The notes under the pieces are model-generated. The model ran no database searches, was not told the origin of the DNA, and saw nothing but the letters and a program-made list of their open reading frames with translations. A stretch of 56,812 nt of DNA. It comes from Mastigamoeba balamuthi. Lineage: Eukaryota > Evosea > Mastigamoebida > Mastigamoebidae. Both the position numbers and the translations under genes were made by a program. Shown here piece after piece: positions 1 to 10,300 of the stretch (the stretch's first letter is position 1; every line of letters begins with the position of its first letter). The DNA lies in assembly GCA_902651635.1 (NCBI GenBank), contig CACRSC010000070.1, positions 48,338-105,149 of the forward strand, read 5' to 3'.

Positions 1-569
1 GGGGAGGGGAGGGGGGGACGGGGGCGCACCGCACAGCACAGCCTCTGCCCCCCCGTGTCAATTGATCGCCTGGGCTCACCCCCCACCCGCTGCGCCGTCT
101 GCTGCTGGCTTGTGTGTTTTTTCGGTGTGCTAAATGCCACAGCTTGTGTTTGTGCCGATTGTATGCGCCGGGCCACCTCTGTCAATTGATCGTTGGTTGC
201 AGCCACGGGACTCGTTCGCTGTGCCCGCGCCTGCTGGCTGGTGTGTTTCCGTGTCAAACTGCCAGCCTGTGCTTGTGTCAATTGGATGCGCTGGGGCCAC
301 CCCAGTCCATTGGTCGTTGCTTGACTCCATGGCGTGTGTTCCCTCGCTTTTACGTGCTCCTTGTGCCTCTGTCCGAGTTAGTTGGCTGCTCAAGAGTAGC
401 TGGCTCAATTGGCTCGGGCTCGCGCTGTTCCACCGGCGTGGGTTCCTCCGCTCTCTGTTGTTCCATTGGCCCTTTGACTCCGTTGGTTGCTTTCTGTTTG
501 CCGCTCGTGTGTGCTCTCCCTGCCAACGTATTTACGCCCTACGCCCCTACTCAATTGACTGCGCTACAG
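1..569 (+). other. 3' part of a long intron of the UBR-like gene, with degenerate internal repeats
   Basis: No coding similarity is visible here although the frame stays open by composition. The stretch ends in a good acceptor (CTACAG, ending at 569), directly before sequence that encodes the second half of a UBR box. It contains about seven variants of TCAATTGAT/TCAATTGAC or TCCATTGG, starting at 58, 182, 278, 306, 404, 462 and 551. Two longer segments, about 101-205 and 228-325, look like diverged tandem copies. The last motif lies about 10 nt before the acceptor AG and may be the branch point. The first half of the UBR box must lie in an upstream exon outside the window. Confidence 0.6.
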
Positions 570-2787
570 GGCCACGACTGCAAGCGCGTGACGACCGGGG
601 GCGGCTGCTGCGACTGCGGCGACGAGTCTGCGTGGCGCCGCACGGGCTTCTGCAGCCGCCACGGCGGCACCAGCGCCGACCCCCTCGCCCGCGTGCCCGA
701 GCCCCTGCGCGCCACGTCACTGCTGGCGCTCTCGTGCCTCTGCGAGGCCCTGCTCGCCGCCCTGCGCTGCCCCGAGGCCGCCGCCGCCCGCTGGGCCCGC
801 GCCCTCGCCGCCTGGGCCCGCGCGCTCGTCGAGGACTGCGGCGAGGGCGTCGCACACGTCGCCGGCCGCGCGCTCGCCCCGCTGCTGGGCGACGCCCTCG
901 CGCTGCTCGCGCCCCCGCCGCAGCCGCTGCCCCGCCCGGCGCGCAGGGCCCGCGTGGAGCTCACGCGCCTGCTCTTCGCGCTGCTCTCCGACGCCGCCTT
1001 CAAGCGCGACCTCGCCCGCGCGCTCTGCGCTCAGTACCGCTCGCTCAGCGCCGTCGACCGCGCCCGCCGCCTCGCGCGCCACGCAGGAGGCGGCGGCGGC
1101 GACGACGACGAGGGCAGCGACGACGAGGGCGACGAGGGCGACGAGGGTGGAGGGGGCGACGTGCTGGGGCTGAGTGTGCAGCTCTTCACGGTGCGCGGGC
1201 TCGCCGAGGAGCTCGTGCAGAGCTGCGGCCTCGCAGAGAGCGTCCTGGGCGCGCTGGCCGAGTCGCTGGCGCCCGCCGTCGGCGCCGACGGCGTCTACGA
1301 CACGTCGCACGCGGCGCTGGCCGCCGCGCTCTGGTGGCGCGCCGCCGTCGACGCGCGCTACGTCCTGCAGCTCGACGCCTGCGCGGCCCTCGTGCTGGGC
1401 GCCTGCGCCCCGGCCCTGCGCGACTGGCTGGCGGCCCTGCGGCCCCTGCAGTGCGCCTGCCCGTGCGTCCGCCTGCCCGCGGGCGCCGCGCACGTCGAGC
1501 TCGAGTCGGAGGACTGGCAGCACGCGCTGGCCCTCGACGCCGAGCTCGCGCCCGTCCCGCGCCTGCTCTGCGCGGGCCTCGCGCTCGCGGGCCCCGCGCA
1601 CGCCGCCGCCTTCGCGCGCCTCGTCTGCGAGGCCGCCGCCGCCTCGTGCGCCAGCGCCGCCGCCGCCCGCGTGCTGGCCCGCGAGGCGCGCAGTGTGTAC
1701 CTCCCGCTCACGCGGGCCGCCGCCCAGGCGCTCTGCGCGTGCCTCGCGGGCGCGGCCGACGCGGGGCTGCGCGAGCTGCTGGGCGACGGGCTGGGCGACG
1801 CCGACGGCCTGCTGGCGCGCTGCTGCCTCTGCGAGCTGCCGCTGGGCGCGCTGGCGCTGCTGGCCGAGTCCCGCGCGGGGCTCTGGGCGCGCAACGGCCT
1901 GCAGCTCCGCGTGATGGCCGAGACCTACGCCGCCAGCGAGGCCGCGCGCGACTACGACCTCCTCGCCCTGCAGCTCGCGTGCGCCCTCCGCGGGCCCGCG
2001 GCCGTCGCCCGCGCGGCGCTGCGCGCGTTCGGCCTCGGCGACGACCCCGCCGCTGCGCTGCCCGCCGACGCCGACGCCGATCAGCGCGCGCGGCTGCTCG
2101 AGGGGCTGCTGCTCGTGCTCGTGCAGGTCGCCGGCGACCGCGCGCTCTGCGGGGCGACCCCGCGCGACGACGCGGCCGGCGTGCTGCGCCGCGAGGTCCT
2201 CCACGCGCTGGCCGCAGGCGACCTGACGCACAGCCAGCTCTGCCGCGCCGTCTCCAAGCGCGCCGCCAAGGACGTCGCCGGCGGCGTCGACGCGGTCCTC
2301 GCGCCGCTGGCCGCCCGCGGGCGCCCGGGCCCCGCAGGCCCCGCGCACTACGCGCTGCGCCCCGAGCTCTGGGAGCAGTGGGACCCGTTCTTCGCGCACT
2401 ACTCGCCCGAGGCCCTCGAGCTCGCCGAGGAGCGCTACCAGCGCGCGCTGCCCGCGCCGCCGCCCGCGCGGCCCCCGGCGCCCGCGCTGCCCGCGCTCGA
2501 CGCGGCCCTCCGCGGCCTCCTGGGCGCCGCCGACTTCGCCGCGCTCGTCCGCGCCGCCGTGGCCTCCGCGGGCGCCGCCCCGCGCCTCGCGCTCCGCGGC
2601 CTGCGCGCCCTCGACCTCGCGGTCGCCTGCGGCCACGCGGCGGCGCACGCGGGGGCCGCGGAGGCCGTGCGCGCCGCCGCAGCCTCGCCGCGCTGCTCGC
2701 CCTACGCGCGGCAGTACGCGGCGCGCGTCCTGCGGTCGCTCGAGGCGGCCGTGCCGGCGCTGGCGGCCGCACAGGCGCCCGCGGGCA

Positions 2788-2818
<31 letters not shown>

Positions 2819-4595
2819 GGCCGCGCAGCTCGAGGCCCGCCGTGCGCGCGCGCGGGCCCGCCAGGCGGCGGTCATGCAGCAGTTCCACAGGCAGCAGGCG
2901 GCGTTCCTCGAGAAGAACAGCGGGGCCGTCGCCGCGCCCGCAGTGGCCGCCGGCGAGGAGAGCAGCAGCGGGGAGGCCGCGGGCGCGGGGGCGGCGCTGA
3001 TGTGCGTTCTGTGCCGCGAGGAGGTCGACGCGGGCGACGCCGAGGCGCTGCGCCGGCGGCCCATCGGGTACATCTGCAGCGTGCAGCGCTCGTGCGTCGT
3101 CGCCCACGTCGAGGCCGCGACGGCGTCGCACTGGCGCCGCCCGCAGGCCGCGGAGGAGCCGCAGGCGCAGGGGCCGCAGCGTCGGGGCGCGGGGACGTTT
3201 GTGCAGTGCTGCCCGCACACGGCGCACGCGGCGTGCGTGGCGGGGCTCTGCGAGGAGCTGCTGGCCAAGCACCTGCGCGGGCAGGAGTTCAAGGGCCGCG
3301 GCCTCGTCAGCCTCGAGCGCGGCGAGTTCCTCTGCCCCGCCTGCGCGGCCCTCAGCAACGCGCTGCTCCCCGTCGCCCCGCAGCCCGCGGAGCCCCTGGG
3401 GCCCTGCGCCCTCGCTGACGCCCTGCAGCTGCTGGCCGTCAAGGCCCTGGCCGCCCAGCGCCGCTGCCCCGACGCCGAGGCCACGGCCGCCGGCCCTGCC
3501 GAGCTCGCCGACGCGCTGCTGGCCGCCGCGACCTACACGCTCTGCGCCCACGAGGTCGCCGCCCGCCCGCGCCTCGAGGTCGTCCCGCCCGCCTGCCGCC
3601 CCTGCGTCGCCGCCCTGTTCGACGCCGCGCGGGTTCTGCGCGGGACTGCGCATCAGCAGCAGCAGCAGCAGCAGCAGAGCGGGGAGCCCTTGCTGTGCAC
3701 AGACCCCTTCGGGGCGCTGGCCGAGCGGTGCGCCCTGCTGAGGGCCGAGCCCCCCGGCGCCCTGCGCGAGGCGCTGCTGGCGCAGGCCGTCCGCTGCCTC
3801 GTGGCCCTGCGCACCGCCCGCGTCGCCCCGGCGCTGGCGTTCCTCGGGCCGCTGGCCGCCGCCGTCGCCGAGCGGCCGCTGCTGGCGCCCGCGGGCCCCG
3901 AGGCCCCCGAGCTCGCGCTGACGCACTTGAGCGCGCTGCTGCGCCGCGCGGCGCTGCTGCTGTCGCTCTGCGTGCCCGCGCGCGGCGGCGAGCTGCCCGC
4001 GGCCGTGCGGGCGGGCGACCACGCGGCGCTCTGCGCGTGGCTGGGCCTCGCCGGCAGCCCCGTGGGCCCCGAGGAGCTCTCGCGCGTGCGCGCGTGGCTC
4101 GACGAGCTCTGCGCCGCCCCCGCAGACGTCTCGGCCGCCGCGTACTCGGCGTCTGCGGGGCTCGTGGCGCTGCCGCGCGAGCTGCTGCAGCTCTCGCACG
4201 CGCTGCGCGGCGTCGCGTGCCCCGCGTGCGGCGCGCCGCCGGCGACGCCCGCGCTCTGCCTGCTCTGCGGCCGCGTGGCCTGCGCCGACTCTGCGTGCTG
4301 CAGGCGCGGCGGCCGCGGCGAGTGCCAGTCGCACGCCGACGAGGAGCACGAGGGCCGCGCGCTCTACCTGCTGCCCGGCGCGGGCCTCTGCCTGGCGGTC
4401 GCCGGCGGCGCGGGGGCCGTCGTGCCGTCGCCCTACGTCGACGCGCACGGCGAGGAGGACCCGATGCTGCGCAGGGGCCGCCCGCTGCTCCGCGACGACG
4501 AGCGCCTCGAGCAGCTCCGCCTCATGTTCGTCGCCCACAGGATCGACGCCGCCTGCTCCTCCTCCGACGCGCGCCACCACTGGCGGGCCTTCTGA
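570..4595 (+). CDS. UBR1-type N-recognin E3 ubiquitin ligase, last exon (5' partial)
   Basis: E3 ligase of the N-degron pathway, which binds destabilising N-termini through its UBR box and ubiquitinates the substrate through a RING. The visible 1341 residues begin inside the UBR box (GHDC...GGGCCDCGDESAW...CSRHGG). The UBR1-family central region follows (LSVQLFTVRGLAEELVQ near residue 200; a GLWARNGLQLRVM segment; a winged-helix-like part near residues 510-630). A RING-H2 spans about residues 811-930 (CVLC, then Cys/His pairs to FLCPAC). The C-terminal Cys-rich UBR domain starts near residue 1216 (CPACGAPP...CLLCGRVAC). Low-complexity inserts are an acidic/Gly run (1085-1155), a Gly run (2788-2812) and a CAG-coded Gln run (about 3652-3676). 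The part after the intron is one uninterrupted exon ending in TGA. The long antisense frames are composition shadows. The N-terminus is missing, so exact UBR1/UBR2/PRT6 assignment is open. Confidence 0.9.
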
Positions 4596-5040
4596 CGCGG
4601 CGGCTGCGGCTGCGGCGAGGGGGCCCACACGCGACGCCGGTGGAGCGACGGGCGACCGTCGCGGTGGCTGCGGGGCAGTGAGGTCTCATTTTCACTTGGT
4701 TTTTTTCACAGTTTGCAACTCGAGTGTCTGCGTGTCTTTTTGAACGGGCGGGAGACGCCTGCGGGCTGCGGGCCACTGGAGACGCCTGGCGGGCCACGTG
4801 GGATGGCGGAGCGTTGCCCGAGAGATTACACGTCATCGGCTTCCGAAAAACAGGGCATTCGCGTTCTGCAATCGGAGAGGCGGTTTCGTCGGGTCCATTT
4901 TCCTCTCGGGGGCTCGCGGCCACCGGCACCGCAGAACACACTCCGGGGCCGCTCTGCCCACCGCGTGCTCTCTCTGGGATACACCCGCAGTCACCCACAG
5001 TTCCCTGTGCGAGCAGAGCCAGCCCGCAGCCCCGTACAGA
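4596..5040. other. Intergenic, UBR 3' end to metalloprotease 5' flank
   Basis: No gene recognised. It holds the UBR-gene 3' flank and the 5' flank of the first metalloprotease. Open frames run through it but match nothing and lack a family-consistent start. Confidence 0.5.
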
Positions 5041-5643
5041 ATGGCAGCGGCAGCAGCAGCGTGCTGGACGCAGCCTGCGGGGAGGCCACCAGCGCCGCTC
5101 CTGCCGCTGCGCACGTGGCCCGCGGGCACGACGCTCGCGTGGACGTTGCGCGAGGGCACAGCCAACTGCACCGAGTCGCAGGTCGCCGAGGCCTGCAGGG
5201 CGTGGAACAGCGCCCTGGACCCGTGGGTCCTCCTGGCCGAGCGCAGCTCCGAGGGCGCCGACTGCGCCTTCGCCGTCTGCGACGCGCCCGAGGACCAGGC
5301 GAGGCTCAGCCCCGGCGCCCTGGCGCAGTCCTTCGTGGGGCCCCGCGACAGGGCCCGCAGCGTCGTTGTGTGCTTCCCGCGCCTGCGCCAGAGGCCCGTC
5401 ACGGCGGTGGGCGTTCTGGCGCACGAGCTCGGGCACGTGCTGGGGCTGCGCCACGAGCACCTCACGGACCCGGAGGTCGCTCTGCACGGCAGGGAGCCCA
5501 GCAGCGGTGGAGGGCGCCACTCGGCGTTCAACGCGAGGTCGATCATGAACTACGAGCACGTGCTCGAGTGCTGGAACAACGACACAGAGGCCGTGCTCAG
5601 CGAGCTCGACCAGAGCGTCGCCCGCAGGCTCTTTTCCATGTGA
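5041..5643 (+). CDS. Small metzincin-like zinc metalloprotease, copy A
   Basis: Predicted 200-residue zinc endopeptidase. The zinc-binding helix HELGHVLGLRHEH starts at residue 128 and fits the metzincin signature HExxHxxGxxH. A Met-turn candidate, RSIMNYEH, follows about 40 residues later, as in matrixins and related M10/M12 proteases. The start at 5041 is the first ATG before clear similarity to the neighbouring copy; an Ala/Pro-rich stretch follows it. No convincing signal peptide or prodomain is seen, so it may be cytosolic or unconventionally secreted. The gene is intronless. It is a tandem duplicate of 6029-6622: the helix falls at the same residue number and the segment LAxSFxGPxDxAxS is shared. 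Substrate unknown. Confidence 0.8.
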   Translation: MAAAAAACWTQPAGRPPAPLLPLRTWPAGTTLAWTLREGTANCTESQVAEACRAWNSALDPWVLLAERSSEGADCAFAVCDAPEDQARLSPGALAQSFVGPRDRARSVVVCFPRLRQRPVTAVGVLAHELGHVLGLRHEHLTDPEVALHGREPSSGGGRHSAFNARSIMNYEHVLECWNNDTEAVLSELDQSVARRLFSM

Positions 5644-6028
5644 CGCAGCCCGCCACACAGAGCAGCACCCGCGAGCCGTGTGCTCTGGTCCCCAGCAACC
5701 CTTCCCCAACAGTGGCCTGAAATGGATGTACTCACATTGATACCAACAACCAGTTGGCTGCCGAGCACCCCGTTGCGCTGGTCTCTGGGAGTAGGCCCCA
5801 GTTGGGAACGGTGAGCGATAGCGGATAGCTCGACGATCTGTGCCATTCTGAGCAAATGCAAAGAGACCCGGGATCGGGGAGAATCCGAGCGAGGCCCGCT
5901 GCAGAACACTCACCGGGCTCGCAAGAACCTCTCTCGCTCCGCCTGGTCCGGAATTGCTCCTCGGCCTCTTAGGATCACAAGGACACAGAACAGAACAACA
6001 GGGAGAGGACCCAGGGAGAGGACCCAGC
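5644..6028. other. Intergenic between the two metalloprotease genes
   Basis: No gene seen. Just before the next start, at about 6000-6028, a 15-nt unit (GGGAGAGGACCCA type) is repeated twice in tandem. A weak resemblance to the flank of copy A near 4925-4975 suggests the flank was duplicated with the gene. Confidence 0.4.
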
Positions 6029-6622
6029 ATGACCGAGACAACTGCGTACTCGTGGTGCATGACACAGCCCGGGCGCCCCGACTACAACTACGTCCGCCCC
6101 AAGAGGTGGGCCGAGTGGCCCATCAAGTGGCGGTTCCTGGACGAGACTGTCAACTGCACCGAGTTCGAGGTCATGGAGGCCGTCAAGGCATGGAACGAGG
6201 CCCTCGACCACCCCTTCCTCGCCGAGGAGAGCAGCCTGCCCCGCGAGGACTACTGCTTCACCGACTGCGACGCGCCGCCCGCCGAGCAACGCATGAACCC
6301 CAACGCCCTCGCAGAGTCGTTCCTGGGCCCCCACGACAAGGCGCACAGCAACCTCTGGGTCTACCCGCGCCTGCGCCTCAAGCCCAACGCCGTCGTGGGC
6401 GTCCTGATGCACGAGCTCGGGCACGTGCTGGGGTACCGCCACGAGCACGTCACGAACCCGCCAGCACTGATGCACGGCGAGGACCCCGCGGAGAGATTCA
6501 GCAACTGGAACTCCGACTCGGTCATGTTCTACCTCCACATCCTCGACTGCTGGGAGAAGAACCGCACCATCGAGTTCAGCAGAATGGACAGGATAGCCAT
6601 CTTCGTGCAGTATCGCCAGTGA
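6029..6622 (+). CDS. Small metzincin-like zinc metalloprotease, copy B
   Basis: Predicted 197-residue intronless zinc protease. HELGHVLGYRHEH starts at residue 128, with the metzincin third His ligand and the conserved Gly. The Met-turn candidate is SDSVMFYLH, less canonical than in copy A. An acidic/Cys segment (EDYCFTDCDAPP) and LAESFLGPHDKAHSNLWVYPRLR match copy A. The start codon is the first ATG in frame after the short tandem repeat. No signal peptide or membrane segment is visible. The divergence from copy A suggests an older duplication with both genes retained. Role unknown. Confidence 0.8.
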   Translation: MTETTAYSWCMTQPGRPDYNYVRPKRWAEWPIKWRFLDETVNCTEFEVMEAVKAWNEALDHPFLAEESSLPREDYCFTDCDAPPAEQRMNPNALAESFLGPHDKAHSNLWVYPRLRLKPNAVVGVLMHELGHVLGYRHEHVTNPPALMHGEDPAERFSNWNSDSVMFYLHILDCWEKNRTIEFSRMDRIAIFVQYRQ

Positions 6623-7394
6623 CCAGCCCCCAGCTGCCGCCGATTTCAGAGACCTCGACATTGAGAACCTTACGTTAGACCAAGAGATACTCTTGTTGGT
6701 CATTGTCATGTGGGCCCAATCATTCCAGAAACCATGCTGATTTGGAGGGGTGATAGTCATTGTCGTTCCTTGAGAATACTTATTTTGAACTGAGCCATTC
6801 ACATTTCCAGGATCGTGTGAGCAGATAACGGGATTTCAGCCCACTGAATTGTTGTAGCACGCATCGCCCTGGAGATCCGGTGATGCCACAGTATCCTCTG
6901 TTTCAGTTCCTAGACCAGAAAAATTGATGCTTCAGCTGCCTACTGATTCTCCTCTTCAGCAGGTTTCTTTATGTGAAGAGAGCAGGTGCTTACATGCATG
7001 CACGTGTTCTTGGACACCATTTTTCGCTGCTGCACCGAGAAACGTGCCCCACGAATGTATAAACCTGCTCCCAAGAGGATTGCAGTCACGAGGCAGTGGA
7101 GTGATTCAGGTCACGCAGTCTGATGCAGCAATGGCACAGGGTCTCTAAAACAACAGCACCATCCACTGTGGTTCTATCACCCCGCAAAATGAAAGATTGG
7201 AGAGAGTTATTAGTGTAAGTGAAAGATAGGAGAAGCAACTATATTCAATGAATGTCAGCTGATTTCTGGAGATATTCGCACCAATGACCAGATCTGGTAT
7301 CTGGTCATTACCGGTCCAGTCTATGCTGTTTTCGTCTTCCGATTTACCATTCTTGTTTCGGGTGCAATACTCAGAGCTCAGTTAAAAAGTCTCA
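6623..7394. other. Intergenic / 5' flank of cyclase gene 1
   Basis: AT-richer than its neighbours. Small open frames such as 6924-7148 have no family resemblance and are not called. The only notable structure is the perfect hairpin at 7283-7309. Confidence 0.5.
7283..7309. promoter_or_regulatory. Perfect 11-bp inverted repeat upstream of cyclase gene 1
   Basis: Arms AATGACCAGAT (7283-7293) and ATCTGGTCATT (7299-7309) are perfectly complementary with a 5-nt spacer, 86 nt before the predicted ATG. It could be a dimeric transcription-factor site or a 5'UTR hairpin. Function is inferred from position only. Confidence 0.35.
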
Positions 7395-10300
7395 ATGGCT
7401 AAGAACGAGCAGAGAGCGCCCCCGCACGGCGCGTTGTGCTGGTCAGTCGTGGGCCACATGAGGTCGCACCTGCTGGCCGCGCTGTTCGCGATCGTAGCGG
7501 TCGCAGCCGCGGTGCTGGCGGTGACCTTCGTGGTGGCGTCGAGGCAGAAGATCATCATCCTCGAGCGGGCCCAGGCGGCGCAGGAGGCCAGGACCTTCCT
7601 GGGCGTGCTGCGCAACAAGCAGGCGGGCCTCAAGAGCCTCGTCAACAACTACGCGTGGCTGGTGCGGCAGGGTCCCCACATCTCGGGCAGGGAGGGCCAC
7701 ACTGGGAGGGGGGCTGCAGCCATTATTAGCTCAAACTCATCCATTCCTTGGCGCTGCTATGGGGTAACACCGAGAGCCATGCCCGTTCCGTAGGAGGGGC
7801 AATGCCCTCTCGCCATGAACTAAAAGAGCCAATTCTGCATTGCTGCCCGAGAGGGGACTCTGAGCTGATGGCGGCAATGCCTCACAGGACTCGCTCTACG
7901 GCAACATGATCCACCAGAACAACCACACGTGGCGCGGCTACACCGAGGATCTGAGGCAGCGCGACATGCAGGCCTGGTTCTTTTTCCTGAACAACGGAAC
8001 GGTGAGGACCCCCGGGCCCCTCTGCCGGCTTTTCCCCTCTCCTCGAGCCTCACAGCGACTCTCTGTGCCGCGCAGATGCTCAACGGGATCATGTGGAACG
8101 CGGACCACACCGACCTGGTCGCAGCGTCGCCGACCCTCATCGGGCAGGTGAGCGCGAGACTCGTGCTCGGCGGAGTGGCCGACGGCCTCTACTGGATCCC
8201 CGAGACGTACGCGCAGCTCCCGCGGACTTCCGCGGACTCCCGCGGACTCCCCCGGACTCCCCCGGTGCTCCCTGACAGCGCCGCGCAGGTCCTCAGCGGT
8301 GATCCTCGTCTCGGACTACATCCGCATGACCGACGGCTCAGGGAAGGACGTGGGGTGGCTCGTGATGTCGCGGAACCTCTTCTCCGTTCTGCCCCGCGTG
8401 GCGCAGGTCGCGGACATCTGCGCAGCCCTGTGAGCCGCCCCTCCCAGCACGGCGCCAACCCCGTGTTGCCTGACGCGCTCCTGCTGCGGTCCAGCTTGTT
8501 CGACACGTCCGGGTTCGGGGGCATCGAGTCAGTGTGGAAGGGAAGGCCAGTCATGCTGAGCGACCAGACGGCAGGCACTCAGCCCTCGACTGCCCCGCTT
8601 GCCCCGCGCTTGCTTGCTGACCGGGCGGACTGTGCAGAGGGCGCCGTCGGCAGCGTCGTGGCCTCGCCGTCGGCGTTCAGCGGCGCTCGGCTGGCGTGCT
8701 CGAGCAACGCCAACAGCACGCACGGCTCGTACCTGGCCATCGGCCTCGTCCTCTGCGACGAGAACGGCGCCCCGCGGGTCCGCGTGCTCATCCGCGGCAT
8801 CCGCAACGACGCCCCCACCATCGAGTCCAGTGCGCTACTTGCCTCCCCCGCCCTCAGCCCGCTCTGGGGCCTCTGAGTGACTCTGTGCTGCCCGACTATC
8901 TCTCTCTCTCTGTGGTTACAGCCATTGCGTTCATGGTAATCATCTGCTGCTGCTCGCTGCTGGCCATCTTCGTGCTCGTCTGCCTGCTGATGGAGTTCTT
9001 CGTGCTCCGCGTCCTGGCGAGGCTCTCCCAGAGGATCGTCGACGTCTCCTCCTCTGCTGTGAGCGTCCTCGTCCTCTACTCGGCCGCCCACGCCAATCGT
9101 ACTCACAACGCGGCCCGCCCGCTCGGCTGCAACCAGACGACGGCGGGGCAGAGGCTCAAGGTCACGGGGAAGAGCGAACTGCGCAACGTGACCCACGCAG
9201 TCAACGAGCTGCTCGCAGCCCTCGAGTCAAAGACAGAGTGAGCACACTGGCAGACCTGCTCAGCTGTGGGATGGGCTGAGCACGCGCTGTCCCCAACAAA
9301 CAGGCAGACGGAGCACATCCTGCGGAGCATCTACCCCGAGGAGGTGCTGGGGCGCATCAAGCGGGGCGAGTCCAACAACCTGACCTTCCCCGAGACCACT
9401 GTCCTCTTTGTCGACATCTGCAACTTCACCCTCTGGTCTGCTGACCCTCTGCCCTCTCCCCGACCCATGCGCCACTCGCGCGCTGACGCCAGCGCAGGTC
9501 CTCGGCGTTGACTCCAGAGGCGGTGACGCAGTACCTCAACGGGCTCTTCAGCGCCATGGACGAGATCGTCTACAGCCACGGGGCCACAAAGGTCATGACC
9601 ATCGGCGACGCCTACGGTACGCGGGCACAGCTGTCTTCCGCTTTTTCGCGGTACTCACAGCGGGACGCCCTGCAGTCGCCGCGTGCGGAGTGTCGCCCGA
9701 GCAGCACGACGGCCCGTCGACCATCATGGCAATCGCCTTCAAGTTCACGAGGTCTCCCAGCCCACAATTCTCCCACCCTCGTCCTCGGCTCACAGCTCCC
9801 GCCCAGGCTCTGCGCTGGCAAGATCATGGACCAGTCGGAGCAGCCGCTGGCGTTCCGCATGGGCGTGGCGACGGGGCAGTGCAGCAGCGCCATGATCGGC
9901 CTCAAGAAGCGCTTCCTCGAGCTCTGGGGCCCCTCCGGTGCGCCCGGGGGCCTCTGGCGCCGCCCCGACTTACCGCCCCGCCTCGCAGTGACGCTGAGCC
10001 AGCAGCTGCAGGAGTCCGCGAGCCCCGGCGAGGTCGTGTGCTGCCCGCTGACCAAGCGCGGGCTCGAGCAGCTCGGCGGCGGGCTCTACCACTTCGAGCA
10101 GCGCCAGCAGGGCGCAGACGACAGCGGGGCCACGCGCGAGGCCTGGACCGTCGCCCCGGCCCCGCTGGGCGACACGCCGTGCACGCGGTCCGACTCGCAG
10201 CTGTCGCTCTCGAGCCCCGGGCTTCTCAGCATCGTGGCGCTCGACGCGGGCATCGCGTTCCCCGCGGACCCCCGCGGCCGCCGCTGCGCCCGCGCCCTGC

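Noticed and set aside
3652-3676. CAG repeat as a tandem-repeat locus of interest
   Set aside because: Short Gln run. Similar runs occur in CUL4 and the FG-GAP tails and are common in GC-rich protist genes.
717-4628. 1303-codon open frame antisense to the UBR-like gene
   Set aside because: GC-rich third positions remove stops from the other frames. The translation is low complexity (Arg/Ala/Gly) with no domain, while the sense strand has clear UBR features.
6924-7148. Small ORF between metalloprotease B and cyclase gene 1
   Set aside because: No similarity, no partner exons, no conserved context.
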